Of a DNA stretch of 63,208 bases, positions 28,290 to 35,885 are shown in pieces (the stretch's first letter is position 1; the number at the start of each line of letters is the position of its first letter). Under the pieces are notes generated by a model that did no database searches, was not told the DNA's origin, and saw only the letters and a program-made list of their open reading frames with translations. The DNA lies in NCBI GenBank assembly GCA_009995045.1, contig JAACQG010000006.1:39155-102362 (forward strand), given 5' to 3'. The position numbers were made by a program, and so were the translations under genes. Source of the stretch: Alphaproteobacteria bacterium. GTDB lineage: Bacteria; Pseudomonadota; Alphaproteobacteria; Micavibrionales; Micavibrionaceae.

Positions 28290-28886
28290 TTATATACAAA
28301 GCGACGCATTTTCTGGCTTTTTACACCCGTTTATCAAATCCTGAATGATAGGCGACGAATTATAATAATCATCCGCGCGATAGCGAAGCAAAACACCACC
28401 GCTCTGCGGCTTTAACAAAAACGCATCCAATGTATGGTCGCTTACAACACTGCGCGCATTATCAAATGTGAAAGGATCGCCATATACTTCTGATACATCA
28501 CGCAATTGATCAAGCTCCCCGGTTAATATCGTGAAATTCAAATTCGCATACGTATCTGTAACGCTGGCAAGGTTTTCGCGCCGCGAAGGATCTGGTTGAT
28601 TTTTAAACTTGGGCATAATTAATACAGGCTGCAATGGCGCACTCGAAGACACCCAATCAATCACGCCCTGGATTCCTATAAAAGCAGCACCACAACTTGG
28701 GTATCGTTGCTCAGCCGTCATAAATAACGCAACGGAAAACCGGTCAAGTTGAGGCTCAAAATTCCGCCCCGTGTTAATATCAATCAATTGCGATAATGGA
28801 TGTGATCGACTTTGCGCATGCGATGGTGAAACATTACTCGCCGCAGCAAACGCCGCCGCCCCCCTCAAAAAATAACGTCTATTCAT
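28290..28886 (-). CDS. SCO1/SenC-like protein with altered metal site
   Basis: A 198-residue exported protein with a twin-arginine-like signal (MNRRYFLRGAAAFAAASNVS, cleavage near HAQ). The mature part follows a thioredoxin-like SCO layout: LFMTAEQRYPSCGAAF where SCO proteins have CxxxC, then TDTYANLNFTILTGELDQLRDV and VSDHTLDAFLLKPQ with the conserved His. Only the second Cys of the CxxxC pair is present. SCO proteins deliver copper to cytochrome oxidase; with one Cys lost, redox or copper binding must differ. GGGGAG supports the start at 28886. It is last in a four-gene minus-strand cluster. Confidence 0.65.
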   Translation of the reverse strand: MNRRYFLRGAAAFAAASNVSPSHAQSRSHPLSQLIDINTGRNFEPQLDRFSVALFMTAEQRYPSCGAAFIGIQGVIDWVSSSAPLQPVLIMPKFKNQPDPSRRENLASVTDTYANLNFTILTGELDQLRDVSEVYGDPFTFDNARSVVSDHTLDAFLLKPQSGGVLLRYRADDYYNSSPIIQDLINGCKKPENASLCI

Positions 28887-28890
28887 AACA

Positions 28891-29220
28891 TTAACTCCCC
28901 AAAATCGACATCGCATCAGCAGCAAGTTTAGGCGCCGCCACCGCACCAGCACCGTGAGCTGCATGCGCTGACATATCCATACTACCCCACTCATACCCCC
29001 CCATTAGGGCAACATCAGGTGAAACCGTATTGTTAAATAATTCAGCAATACCACCATCAAACGCAAAGTCGTACATACTAGTTGTCAACATTTCAAACGC
29101 CCCTGATAAAGACCCTAATAAAGTAGGGCTAGGCAACATCATTGCAGCCATAGGAACCATCCAGACAGCATGCATAGCAGCATGTTTCACAACATGTGAA
29201 AAAACACTCGTTAAAGACAT
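28891..29220 (-). CDS. Met/His-rich small exported or membrane protein
   Basis: A 109-residue protein with a hydrophobic N-terminal stretch (AAMHAVWMVPMAAMMLPSPTLL) unusually rich in Met and His, and a C-terminal WGSMDMSAHAAHGAGA segment. Met/His clusters are common in copper-handling proteins. GGGAGCGGG precedes ATG 29220. It lies 10 bases after the outer-membrane protein gene and 4 bases before the SCO-like gene, so it is part of that operon. No family is recognised. Confidence 0.65.
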   Translation of the reverse strand: MSLTSVFSHVVKHAAMHAVWMVPMAAMMLPSPTLLGSLSGAFEMLTTSMYDFAFDGGIAELFNNTVSPDVALMGGYEWGSMDMSAHAAHGAGAVAAPKLAADAMSILGS

Positions 29221-29230
29221 GTCCCGCTCC

Positions 29231-30361
29231 CTAAAAGGCTTTTTGCCAGCCAAGCGTGAAAGTATAATCACGCTTCATCTGCGGACCATTCAGGTCTTCA
29301 TAGATCGGCGCGGCAGCTTCAAAGGCAAGACGATTGCCCTTCAACACGCCCCCCGTCGAAAGCAAGTTCACACCAAACGCAGCCTCCACGCGCTGACCGC
29401 CATAATTATCCGGATCAGCCGTCTGAACGGGGGCAACAATATTCGCATCAATGCCGTCAATATCACCCTGCGTCTCACCTTCAAGTCTCAATGATGTAGA
29501 AATCCAAGGCGCCCACTCATAAGCCCCCCAAGCCGTTACAGCGTGCTTATCACCCCACGCATAACCCTGATCATTCTCATCCTCCAAACGGATCTCGGCA
29601 CTGTATTGCGCGCCCCAAGACCAATCATGATGAACACCAGAATACGTCACACCCGGATGAAGATCATACGTCCCCGTTCCAAGCTGCATCCCATAAGGAA
29701 GGCGCATACGCATATTCATATTCATCGGCGTAAGAACAGTGCCCTCTTCCTTGATCGATCCCGTAGGAATGCTCACACCAAGGTTCAAATGCACATGATT
29801 CACATCATCCTCATAAAGCTTCACAAGCCCCGAAAGCGATGTATCGCCCCAGCCTTCGCTTTGCGTTTTGAAACTGCCCAAACGGGTTGTCCCCATGCCG
29901 CCCTGAAACGTCACAAGGTCCATGTCCTTTTCCATCCACATGGCCATCCCCATCAGCGTCAGCCAATCCGTCGGCGCATACATCGCGCCAAACATATGCA
30001 TATCCATGTCCATCTTCGTTGGCACAACGCGCAACGTGCCCGGCTGTCCCGCAACGCCGGAAAAACGGTTAGCCACGCTTGTTACAATCTCTTCAGGCGA
30101 GAGATCATCGCGGCCATCGCGGTTTCCCTCCATCGCCATATGCTTATAACGATAAGAGAGCATCCACTCACCCTTACCATGCATATGATCCCCCATCACA
30201 CCAATCGGCGCATGCGAACTCGCACCACTAGACACATGAAGGTTTTTGTCGCAATCACATTCTTCTTGAGCATTCTCGCCATGCGCAAAAACGGGTGAAG
30301 GTTTAACAACAGAGACAATAGAAAGACAGGCCACGCCTGTAAGCAAAATAGTTTTGGTCAT
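29231..30361 (-). CDS. Outer-membrane beta-barrel protein of copper cluster
   Basis: A 376-residue protein with a signal peptide (MTKTILLTGVACLSIVSVVK, cleavage near FAHG). The mature N-terminus has an HGENAQEECDCDKN Cys/His patch, then PIGVMGDHMHGKGEWMLSYR and Met-rich turns (KMDMDMHMFGAM, PMNMNMRMRLPYGM). Alternating beta strands end in a terminal aromatic (TLGWQKAF), as in outer-membrane barrels. Related proteins annotated as transporters are often found beside copper-resistance genes. Met-rich loops are consistent with Cu(I) binding or export; direct function is inferred. Confidence 0.72.
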   Translation of the reverse strand: MTKTILLTGVACLSIVSVVKPSPVFAHGENAQEECDCDKNLHVSSGASSHAPIGVMGDHMHGKGEWMLSYRYKHMAMEGNRDGRDDLSPEEIVTSVANRFSGVAGQPGTLRVVPTKMDMDMHMFGAMYAPTDWLTLMGMAMWMEKDMDLVTFQGGMGTTRLGSFKTQSEGWGDTSLSGLVKLYEDDVNHVHLNLGVSIPTGSIKEEGTVLTPMNMNMRMRLPYGMQLGTGTYDLHPGVTYSGVHHDWSWGAQYSAEIRLEDENDQGYAWGDKHAVTAWGAYEWAPWISTSLRLEGETQGDIDGIDANIVAPVQTADPDNYGGQRVEAAFGVNLLSTGGVLKGNRLAFEAAAPIYEDLNGPQMKRDYTFTLGWQKAF

Positions 30362-30409
30362 GATTTTCTCCTAAAAAATCAAATTATAAAAAGGGGTAAT
30401 GATTTGGTT

Positions 30410-30790
30410 TTAGGAGAATTGTGGCGGGCCACGCGGCTGATAAAGAGAAAGCTTGGAACCAAGCGGAATAGACGTACCACTGGAAACAACAAGGTAACGC
30501 GGCAAAACAGCCATCGCAATGACATGTGACTGCACTTGATTATACTTCTGATGCGCAGAGGCAAAACAAAACGGACATTTTTCCATCGCCTGCAAATCCG
30601 AAGAAACAGGCGCAGGCTCGGCAAATGGGTCAAGCGAAGCATCAACCTCAACGCTCTGCACCGAACCATCCGCCGCACAAATTTGAATAAACGAAGAATT
30701 GCCCGATATAAACGCACAGGCCGGCGATATTCCGGCAAACACAATCGCCAGAACCACCAATGCATGAATGTAAACATGACGTGCGCTCAT
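30410..30790 (-). CDS. DUF2946-like exported protein
   Basis: A 126-residue protein with an N-terminal membrane/signal segment (IHALVVLAIVFAGISPACAF). It shows the DUF2946 pattern: IQICAADG, a central EKCPFCFASAHQ and a terminal PRGPP. DUF2946 proteins commonly sit beside copper-handling genes. It is the first gene of a minus-strand cluster with the barrel protein, Met/His-rich protein and SCO-like protein. Confidence 0.72.
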   Translation of the reverse strand: MSARHVYIHALVVLAIVFAGISPACAFISGNSSFIQICAADGSVQSVEVDASLDPFAEPAPVSSDLQAMEKCPFCFASAHQKYNQVQSHVIAMAVLPRYLVVSSGTSIPLGSKLSLYQPRGPPQFS

Positions 30791-30810
30791 AAACTTTAGT
30801 TACGCGCATC

Positions 30811-30823
30811 GCATTATAAATGC
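30811..30823 (-). promoter_or_regulatory. Candidate -10 and inverted repeat of the copper cluster
   Basis: On the minus strand a TATAAT (30818-30813) lies within GCATT-TAT-AATGC, a small inverted repeat, 23 bases before the DUF2946 start. No good -35 element is visible 17 bases upstream, which is common for activator-dependent promoters. The regulator is unknown. Confidence 0.3.
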
Positions 30824-30833
30824 AATATCGTAT

Positions 30834-31592
30834 CTACATTATTTTCAGAGAAATACCGTTTTGGCTCAACGCATCCACCAGCATCGCCTGAGCACGATCC
30901 AACATATCCGCCTCAACACTGCGCAAAACAACACTAACACCCCAGCCCGCATTTTGCTTAAACTGCGGGTAACTGCCGATATCCACATGAGGGAACGCAT
31001 CCTGCACCACCGCCAATAACGCGGCAATCTCGCTTTCTGGTGATTCCACCATAACGGTACGCGCCAAAGTCGGCTGACCGCCTTCAATCATCGTCAAAAC
31101 ATGATCCAACATGCCTTGCATAATTTTCGGCACACCCGCCATCACAAAGACATTCTCAATCCGAAATCCCGGCGCAGCGGAAACAGGATTATCAATCAAA
31201 TCCAAATCCACATGAACCGGCATATTCGCCATGCTCGCCCGCGCATCCGTGAAATCCGCATCCCCGTAATATTCATGCAAAACCGCATAAGCCCCGTCAT
31301 GACGGCCAAATTCAACGCCAAACGCTTTAGCGACACTGGCGGCGGTAATATCATCATGCGTCGGCCCAATCCCGCCCGTTGTAAACACATAATCAAATCT
31401 GGCACGCATCTCATTCAACGTGGCGACGATCACATCCTCAATATCGGGCACCACACGCACCTGCCGCAACGGCGCACCATGATCGCTCATTTTCTCGCCA
31501 ATATATTGCGTATTCTTATCTTGCGTGCGCCCCGATAAGATTTCATTTCCTATAATCAAAAGGGAAGATGTTTTGTTCACTTGTTTTTCCAT
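30834..31592 (-). CDS. CinA-type molybdopterin-binding domain protein
   Basis: A 252-residue protein covering the N-terminal CinA/MoCF domain: IIGNEILSGRTQDKNTQYI, then VFTTGGIGPTHDDITAASVAKAFG (about residues 69-92) and VFVMAGVPKIMQGML. The C-terminal PncC deamidase domain of full CinA is absent, which is normal for this alphaproteobacterial form. Probable activity is on pyrophosphate-linked nucleotides or molybdopterin; the exact role is unproven. It is divergent from map by 26 bases. Confidence 0.85.
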   Translation of the reverse strand: MEKQVNKTSSLLIIGNEILSGRTQDKNTQYIGEKMSDHGAPLRQVRVVPDIEDVIVATLNEMRARFDYVFTTGGIGPTHDDITAASVAKAFGVEFGRHDGAYAVLHEYYGDADFTDARASMANMPVHVDLDLIDNPVSAAPGFRIENVFVMAGVPKIMQGMLDHVLTMIEGGQPTLARTVMVESPESEIAALLAVVQDAFPHVDIGSYPQFKQNAGWGVSVVLRSVEADMLDRAQAMLVDALSQNGISLKIM

Positions 31593-31618
31593 GTATATCC
31601 TTGTAAATACATTAACCT

Positions 31619-32428
31619 ATGAATCAAGCAGCAAAATACAACCAAGACGGAATCCAAATCCACACCCAATCAGACTTCGAAGGCATGCGCAAAGCAGGCA
31701 AACTGGCCGCCGAAGTTCTCGACATGATCACCGAGCATGTGCAACCCGGCGTAACAACCGAACATCTCGACGATCTATGCCGCAAAATGATTGAAACAAA
31801 CGGCGCAATCCCTGCCCCGCTGAACTATAAAGGATTCCCAAAATCCATATGCACATCAATCAATCATGTCGTATGTCATGGCATCCCTGGCGATAAAAAA
31901 CTCTTAAATGGCGACATTCTCAACATCGACGTCACCGTCATCCTCGATGGCTGGCACGGTGATACATCGCGCATGTTTTTTGTTGGCGATAAAATCTCGG
32001 TTAAGGCAAAGCGCCTCTGCGATGTCACATATGATTGCATGATGAAAGGGATCGAAGCTGTTCGCCCCGGCGCAACATTGGGCGATGTCGGTCACGCCAT
32101 TCAAGAATACGCCGAAGGACAACGCTTCTCGGTTGTACGTGATTTCTGTGGCCACGGTTTAGGGCGCGTTTTCCACGCCCCGCCATCGGTCATGCATATC
32201 GGCACGCCAAACACAGGAACCGTCCTCGAAGCAGGAATGATCTTTACAATTGAACCAATGATTAATGCTGGTGATTACACCACTAAAGTCTTAGGGGACG
32301 GCTGGACAGCCGTAACAAGAGATCGGTCCCTATCCGCTCAATTCGAGCATTCTTTAGCAGTAACAGACGACGGCTTCGAAATCTTCACACATTCGCCAAA
32401 AGGCTATACAAAGCCGCCTTACGTCTGA
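31619..32428 (+). CDS. map: Methionine aminopeptidase type I
   Basis: Removes N-terminal Met from nascent proteins. At 269 residues it carries the five metal ligands: Asp pair in NIDVTVILDGWHGDTSR (about residues 101-117), His in CGHGLGRVFH, Glu in FTIEPMINAG and Glu in AQFEHSLAV. SICTSINHVVCHGIPGDK is the substrate-side His segment. Map close to radC is a known alphaproteobacterial arrangement. Confidence 0.97.
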   Translation: MNQAAKYNQDGIQIHTQSDFEGMRKAGKLAAEVLDMITEHVQPGVTTEHLDDLCRKMIETNGAIPAPLNYKGFPKSICTSINHVVCHGIPGDKKLLNGDILNIDVTVILDGWHGDTSRMFFVGDKISVKAKRLCDVTYDCMMKGIEAVRPGATLGDVGHAIQEYAEGQRFSVVRDFCGHGLGRVFHAPPSVMHIGTPNTGTVLEAGMIFTIEPMINAGDYTTKVLGDGWTAVTRDRSLSAQFEHSLAVTDDGFEIFTHSPKGYTKPPYV

Positions 32429-32451
32429 TTATAGTTTTATAAAAGCTATTG

Positions 32452-32589
32452 TTAAATACCCTTGGCTTGCTCTAATTCAGCCTGTGTCTGAGCCATTCTA
32501 CGCTGAGCTTCTTCCGTCACAGCCTGGCTAATTAACGCTGACTGAGCCTCACTAATTTTACGCATGCCTTTTCCTAAATCCAAAGCCAT
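32452..32589 (-). CDS. Hypothetical 45-aa helical protein
   Basis: A short gene with a strong ribosome-binding sequence (GGGAGGA, 5-6 bases before ATG 32589). The product MALDLGKGMRKISEAQSALI... is highly helical and rich in Ala, Gln and Glu, with a heptad-like second half (EEAQRRMAQTQAELEQAKGI). It has no signal peptide. It lies downstream of the 101-residue membrane protein on the same strand. The strong ribosome site is the main support. Confidence 0.55.
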   Translation of the reverse strand: MALDLGKGMRKISEAQSALISQAVTEEAQRRMAQTQAELEQAKGI

Positions 32590-32703
32590 AATTCATCCTC
32601 CCTGTTGATGTTTGATTACGTATAATTAATCATATCTAAAATTAATAAATAAATAATTATCTTTATGTAAAATTTTATCTAAATGGGAAAAAATAGTATA
32701 AAT

Positions 32704-33009
32704 TTAGGCAGGATCAGCCCTGAAAAACTCCAAAACACCGTCGATAAAACGATCAGCAGGCCCCTCGTATGAAGGCGGTTTATCAATTGGCTCCCCCTCA
32801 TAAACCGCAAGGCGTGAGATACTTGCTCCATAAATTCCGCCTATCACAGCCCCACACGCCCCGCCTGCAACAGCATCTTTAAAGGCGCTTGCGTGTGCGC
32901 TCAAATCTTCATGAACCCCACAAACAGCACCAGCAATAGCACCAATCCCTGCGGTTGCTATATACATTTTCACAGATAATGAATCCGGCGGTGTTTCTTT
33001 ATATTTCAT
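32704..33009 (-). CDS. Gly-zipper membrane protein, hypothetical
   Basis: A 101-residue protein with two small hydrophobic stretches dense in Gly/Ala (YIATAGIGAIAGAVCGV and AVAGGACGAVIGGIYGASI, about residues 16-32 and 46-64), a pattern of Gly-zipper helices that pack in membranes. N- and C-termini are polar. No family is recognised. It faces radC divergently and is followed on its own strand by the 45-residue gene. Confidence 0.6.
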   Translation of the reverse strand: MKYKETPPDSLSVKMYIATAGIGAIAGAVCGVHEDLSAHASAFKDAVAGGACGAVIGGIYGASISRLAVYEGEPIDKPPSYEGPADRFIDGVLEFFRADPA

Positions 33010-33092
33010 ACAGCCACATTTAAACTATATGTAAATTATGTCAATAAAAAAAATAAGCGTGCATCTGCAACCATGAGCGGTTAATAATAATC

Positions 33093-33812
33093 ATGGCATC
33101 TGAAAAAAAATCACTTACCCATGACAATAATAAAACTGACGAACCGCACTATAAAGGTCATCGTCAACGCCTTCGCGAACGATTTCTTGTCGGCGGTTCC
33201 GATGCTCTTCAGGATTATGAACTGCTTGAGCTCCTCCTTTTTCTGGCAATCCCGCGACGCGATGTAAAACCACTGGCAAAAACACTGCTAAAATCCTTCG
33301 GCTCCCTACCTGAACTTATGGCGGCCACACCTGAAGAACTCACGCGCATTGAAGGAGTTTCCGAAAACACCGCCACCGCGATCAAATCAATTGAAGCCAT
33401 CGCCGCCCGCATGATGCGACAGGACTTAGAAGGAAAACCAGTGCTCAATTCATGGTCACGCCTTATGGATTATTGCTACGCCACCATGGCACACGAAAAG
33501 AAAGAACATTTCCGCGTTCTCTTTCTCAACAAAAAGAACGAGCTTATTGGCGATGAAATACAAGGATCAGGAACAGTCGATCACACCCCCGCCTATCCCC
33601 GCGAAATCATGAAACGCAGCCTTGAGCTAGGCGCAACTGCGATCATCCTCATGCACAACCACCCCAGCGGTGATTCAACTCCATCACAAGCGGATATCAC
33701 CATGACGCAACACATCATCCGCGCCGCCGAACCATTCAACATCACAATCCACGACCACATCATTATCTCTCGCAATGGTTACACCAGTATGAAAAACAAA
33801 GGATTAATATAA
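33093..33812 (+). CDS. radC: RadC-family JAB/MPN protein
   Basis: A 239-residue RadC. An N-terminal helix-hairpin-helix (LLKSFGSLPELMAATPEELTRI, then EGVSENTATAIKSI) precedes the MPN+ metalloprotease-like domain with EIMKRSLELGATAIILMHNH and HNHPSGDSTPSQAD (JAMM His-x-His...Asp). Although named for repair, the biological role of RadC is unsettled. Confidence 0.95.
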   Translation: MASEKKSLTHDNNKTDEPHYKGHRQRLRERFLVGGSDALQDYELLELLLFLAIPRRDVKPLAKTLLKSFGSLPELMAATPEELTRIEGVSENTATAIKSIEAIAARMMRQDLEGKPVLNSWSRLMDYCYATMAHEKKEHFRVLFLNKKNELIGDEIQGSGTVDHTPAYPREIMKRSLELGATAIILMHNHPSGDSTPSQADITMTQHIIRAAEPFNITIHDHIIISRNGYTSMKNKGLI

Positions 33813-33821
33813 ATTTTCATC

Positions 33822-33869
33822 GCAAATAGACCGTCAAATTTGACATTTGCACTATGAAAAGTAGATAAT
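33822..33869 (+). promoter_or_regulatory. Promoter with overlapping palindrome, response-regulator gene
   Basis: TTGACA (33840-33845) and GATAAT (33864-33869) are 18 bases apart, a good sigma-70 promoter 34 bases before the regulator ATG. The -35 overlaps a perfect 12-base palindrome GTCAAATTTGAC (33833-33844), flanked by GCAAAT (33822-33827) and ATTTGC (33845-33850). The position would suit a repressor operator. Confidence 0.6.
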
Positions 33870-33902
33870 GCTAAAAATCAAAACGAAAGAATTCTCAACG
33901 CT

Positions 33903-34331
33903 ATGAACCAAGACATTATTAACATGATTAATAAGGACACTTTGTCACAGCCTAAAATCCTTTTGATTGAAGATTGCAAATGCGACACCGTATTAATCAA
34001 GCACATCCTGTCCGAATATTATCCGTTCACCCTCGTCGATAGCGCAGAAACAAAAAATTCCGCCCTCCAATATCTTGAGAAAAATGAATATGATTTAATT
34101 CTACTCGATCTAAACCTGCCAGATACAACGGGGCTTTCCGATATCCAAGATATCCGCAACAACGCAAAAGCCATCCCACTGATAATCATCACAGGATCAT
34201 GCAACGAAACAACGAAAGAAGCCGCCACGAAATACGGCGCAAACGGCATCATCGGTAAAGCCGAACTCATCGGCATCTCGTTCTTCACCGCAATGGAACA
34301 AGCCGTTAATAACGTCAAACACGCTGCCTAA
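33903..34331 (+). CDS. Single-domain response regulator
   Basis: A 142-residue receiver protein. Acidic residues in LIEDCKCDT, phospho-acceptor Asp in LILLDLNLPDTTG near residue 67, Thr in IIITGSCNET and Lys in IIGKAELIG. It has no output domain and no kinase gene nearby, so its partner is encoded elsewhere. The first 19 residues are an extension before the domain. It is monocistronic, with its own promoter and palindrome just upstream. Confidence 0.9.
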   Translation: MNQDIINMINKDTLSQPKILLIEDCKCDTVLIKHILSEYYPFTLVDSAETKNSALQYLEKNEYDLILLDLNLPDTTGLSDIQDIRNNAKAIPLIIITGSCNETTKEAATKYGANGIIGKAELIGISFFTAMEQAVNNVKHAA

Positions 34332-34413
34332 AACCCAATTTGCATGTGCATGATGCCATCATTTTGAAACGGCACGACTCCCCTAGCGCAAAGAATCAGG
34401 GTTTAATGCTCAC

Positions 34414-35154
34414 ATGCTAAGAACAACAACCCTCGCCCTTTTATGCTCCTTCATGCTCTGCGCATGCCAAACCACAAAAACCACGCCCAATTCCAATCGC
34501 CTCGCACAAGTAAAAAGCATGCGCCTCACAGATGTGAGCGATGAAATGCGCACCCAGCACCTTGAAATCGGCCAACCAACATTCATTCGCATTTTTAAGG
34601 AAGAAAAAATCCTTGAGACATGGATCCAAGACACGCAAACAAAACGCTACTTCCCCTATAAACAATTCCCGATTTGCAAATTCTCCGGCAGGCTAGGACC
34701 AAAACTCGCGGAAGGAGACGGACAAGCGCCCGAAGGCTTTTACGAAGTCAACGCACAGCAACTCAATCCATGGAGCAAATACCACCTATCCTTCAATCTC
34801 GGTTTCCCCAATACATATGACCGCGCCCGCCTACGCACAGGATCAAATATCATGGTTCATGGGGGATGCAAATCAATCGGCTGCTACGCCATCACAGATA
34901 AAGCTATGGAAGAAGTCTACCTCATGACCGAAGCCGCCATCGCAAACGGCCACACTGTCCCCGTTCACATCTTCCCCTTCCGCATGACCCTACAAAAAAT
35001 GTTCGAAACAAAACACAGCCGCTGGCGCGACGAATGGGCTAACCTCAGACAAGGCTACGACGCATTCGAACGAACAAAAATTCCGCCAAAGCCAATATTT
35101 AAAAATTACAAATATGCGTTCGGCCAACAAGATTTTGAAGCCGCATTATACTAA
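34414..35154 (+). CDS. L,D-transpeptidase (YafK/YkuD type), lipoprotein
   Basis: A 246-residue envelope enzyme. The lipobox LCAC in ALLCSFMLCACQTTKTT marks a lipoprotein with Cys at residue 18. The YkuD active site reads IMVHGGCKSIGCYAIT (about residues 144-159), with catalytic Cys near residue 157 after the SIG. YafK-like members form or cleave peptidoglycan cross-links or lipoprotein attachments. It is preceded by no close gene on the same strand. Confidence 0.92.
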   Translation: MLRTTTLALLCSFMLCACQTTKTTPNSNRLAQVKSMRLTDVSDEMRTQHLEIGQPTFIRIFKEEKILETWIQDTQTKRYFPYKQFPICKFSGRLGPKLAEGDGQAPEGFYEVNAQQLNPWSKYHLSFNLGFPNTYDRARLRTGSNIMVHGGCKSIGCYAITDKAMEEVYLMTEAAIANGHTVPVHIFPFRMTLQKMFETKHSRWRDEWANLRQGYDAFERTKIPPKPIFKNYKYAFGQQDFEAALY

Positions 35155-35155
35155 G

Positions 35156-35497
35156 CTATGCCATCCCTGCAGGAGGCGTATAAGCTTGCCCAATAAGGGG
35201 CGGACCGCAATATGGAACATCCTCAGACATTTCCTTGAGCTTATCCTCTAACCCAGGAACCTCCCCATACAACTGACTTAAATCCACCAGCCCTTCATTT
35301 TCCATACGAGCAATATTTTCGAGAGGAATTGGAACTACGCCAGCATACTCCTCTTCAATAAACAAACTATTGCCGTCTATAGTCGGAGAATATGCCGAAC
35401 CATCATTAAATGATTGAATAATACCTATATCCCGCGACAAATCTTCACATGCCGCAAACTCCGCAGACAAAGTAAAACCATTATTAACATCAACCAT
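35156..35497 (-). CDS. Hypothetical acidic protein
   Basis: A 113-residue acidic protein without membrane segments, ending in a Pro-rich CGPPLIGQAYTPPAGMA. GAGG 5 bases before ATG 35497 decides the start (MVDVNNGFTL) over longer readings from 35521 or 35605. No family is recognised. It converges on the L,D-transpeptidase gene with a 1-base gap. Confidence 0.55.
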   Translation of the reverse strand: MVDVNNGFTLSAEFAACEDLSRDIGIIQSFNDGSAYSPTIDGNSLFIEEEYAGVVPIPLENIARMENEGLVDLSQLYGEVPGLEDKLKEMSEDVPYCGPPLIGQAYTPPAGMA

Positions 35498-35656
35498 ATT
35501 AACCTCAAATATTATTTTCATAATAAATACTACAGAGAAAATATTAAGAACCCCTAAACCCCCTTTAGATGTCAAAAAATTTCGTCCATCCCTAGACACG
35601 CACACTATAAATATGTATTTGATACACCTGACTTCACGACTGCATTGTATTAAAGA

Positions 35657-35875
35657 ATGAAAAAATTTTTCTGCGCCATATTGCCGATTGTTTTAATGAT
35701 AGCATCCATACTATTCACGCTTGCACTCTATATTCAGGCATTACTAAACGGCGATTACTCTGGATTATATCTGTTCTCAATGCTGATTCTTCCTTATGTG
35801 ATGGTGATCGGCCTTTTTTGGTTTGCCCTACTAGGCTCGGTTTACATGACGAAAAAACCCTCTGATAAAATTTGA
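35657..35875 (+). CDS. Small two-helix membrane protein
   Basis: A 72-residue protein with two hydrophobic helices (about residues 5-29 and 38-62) and a Lys-rich C-terminus (MTKKPSDKI). It lies 10 bases before purB on the same strand and may share its transcript. No family is recognised. Confidence 0.6.
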   Translation: MKKFFCAILPIVLMIASILFTLALYIQALLNGDYSGLYLFSMLILPYVMVIGLFWFALLGSVYMTKKPSDKI

Positions 35876-35885
35876 AAGATAAAAA

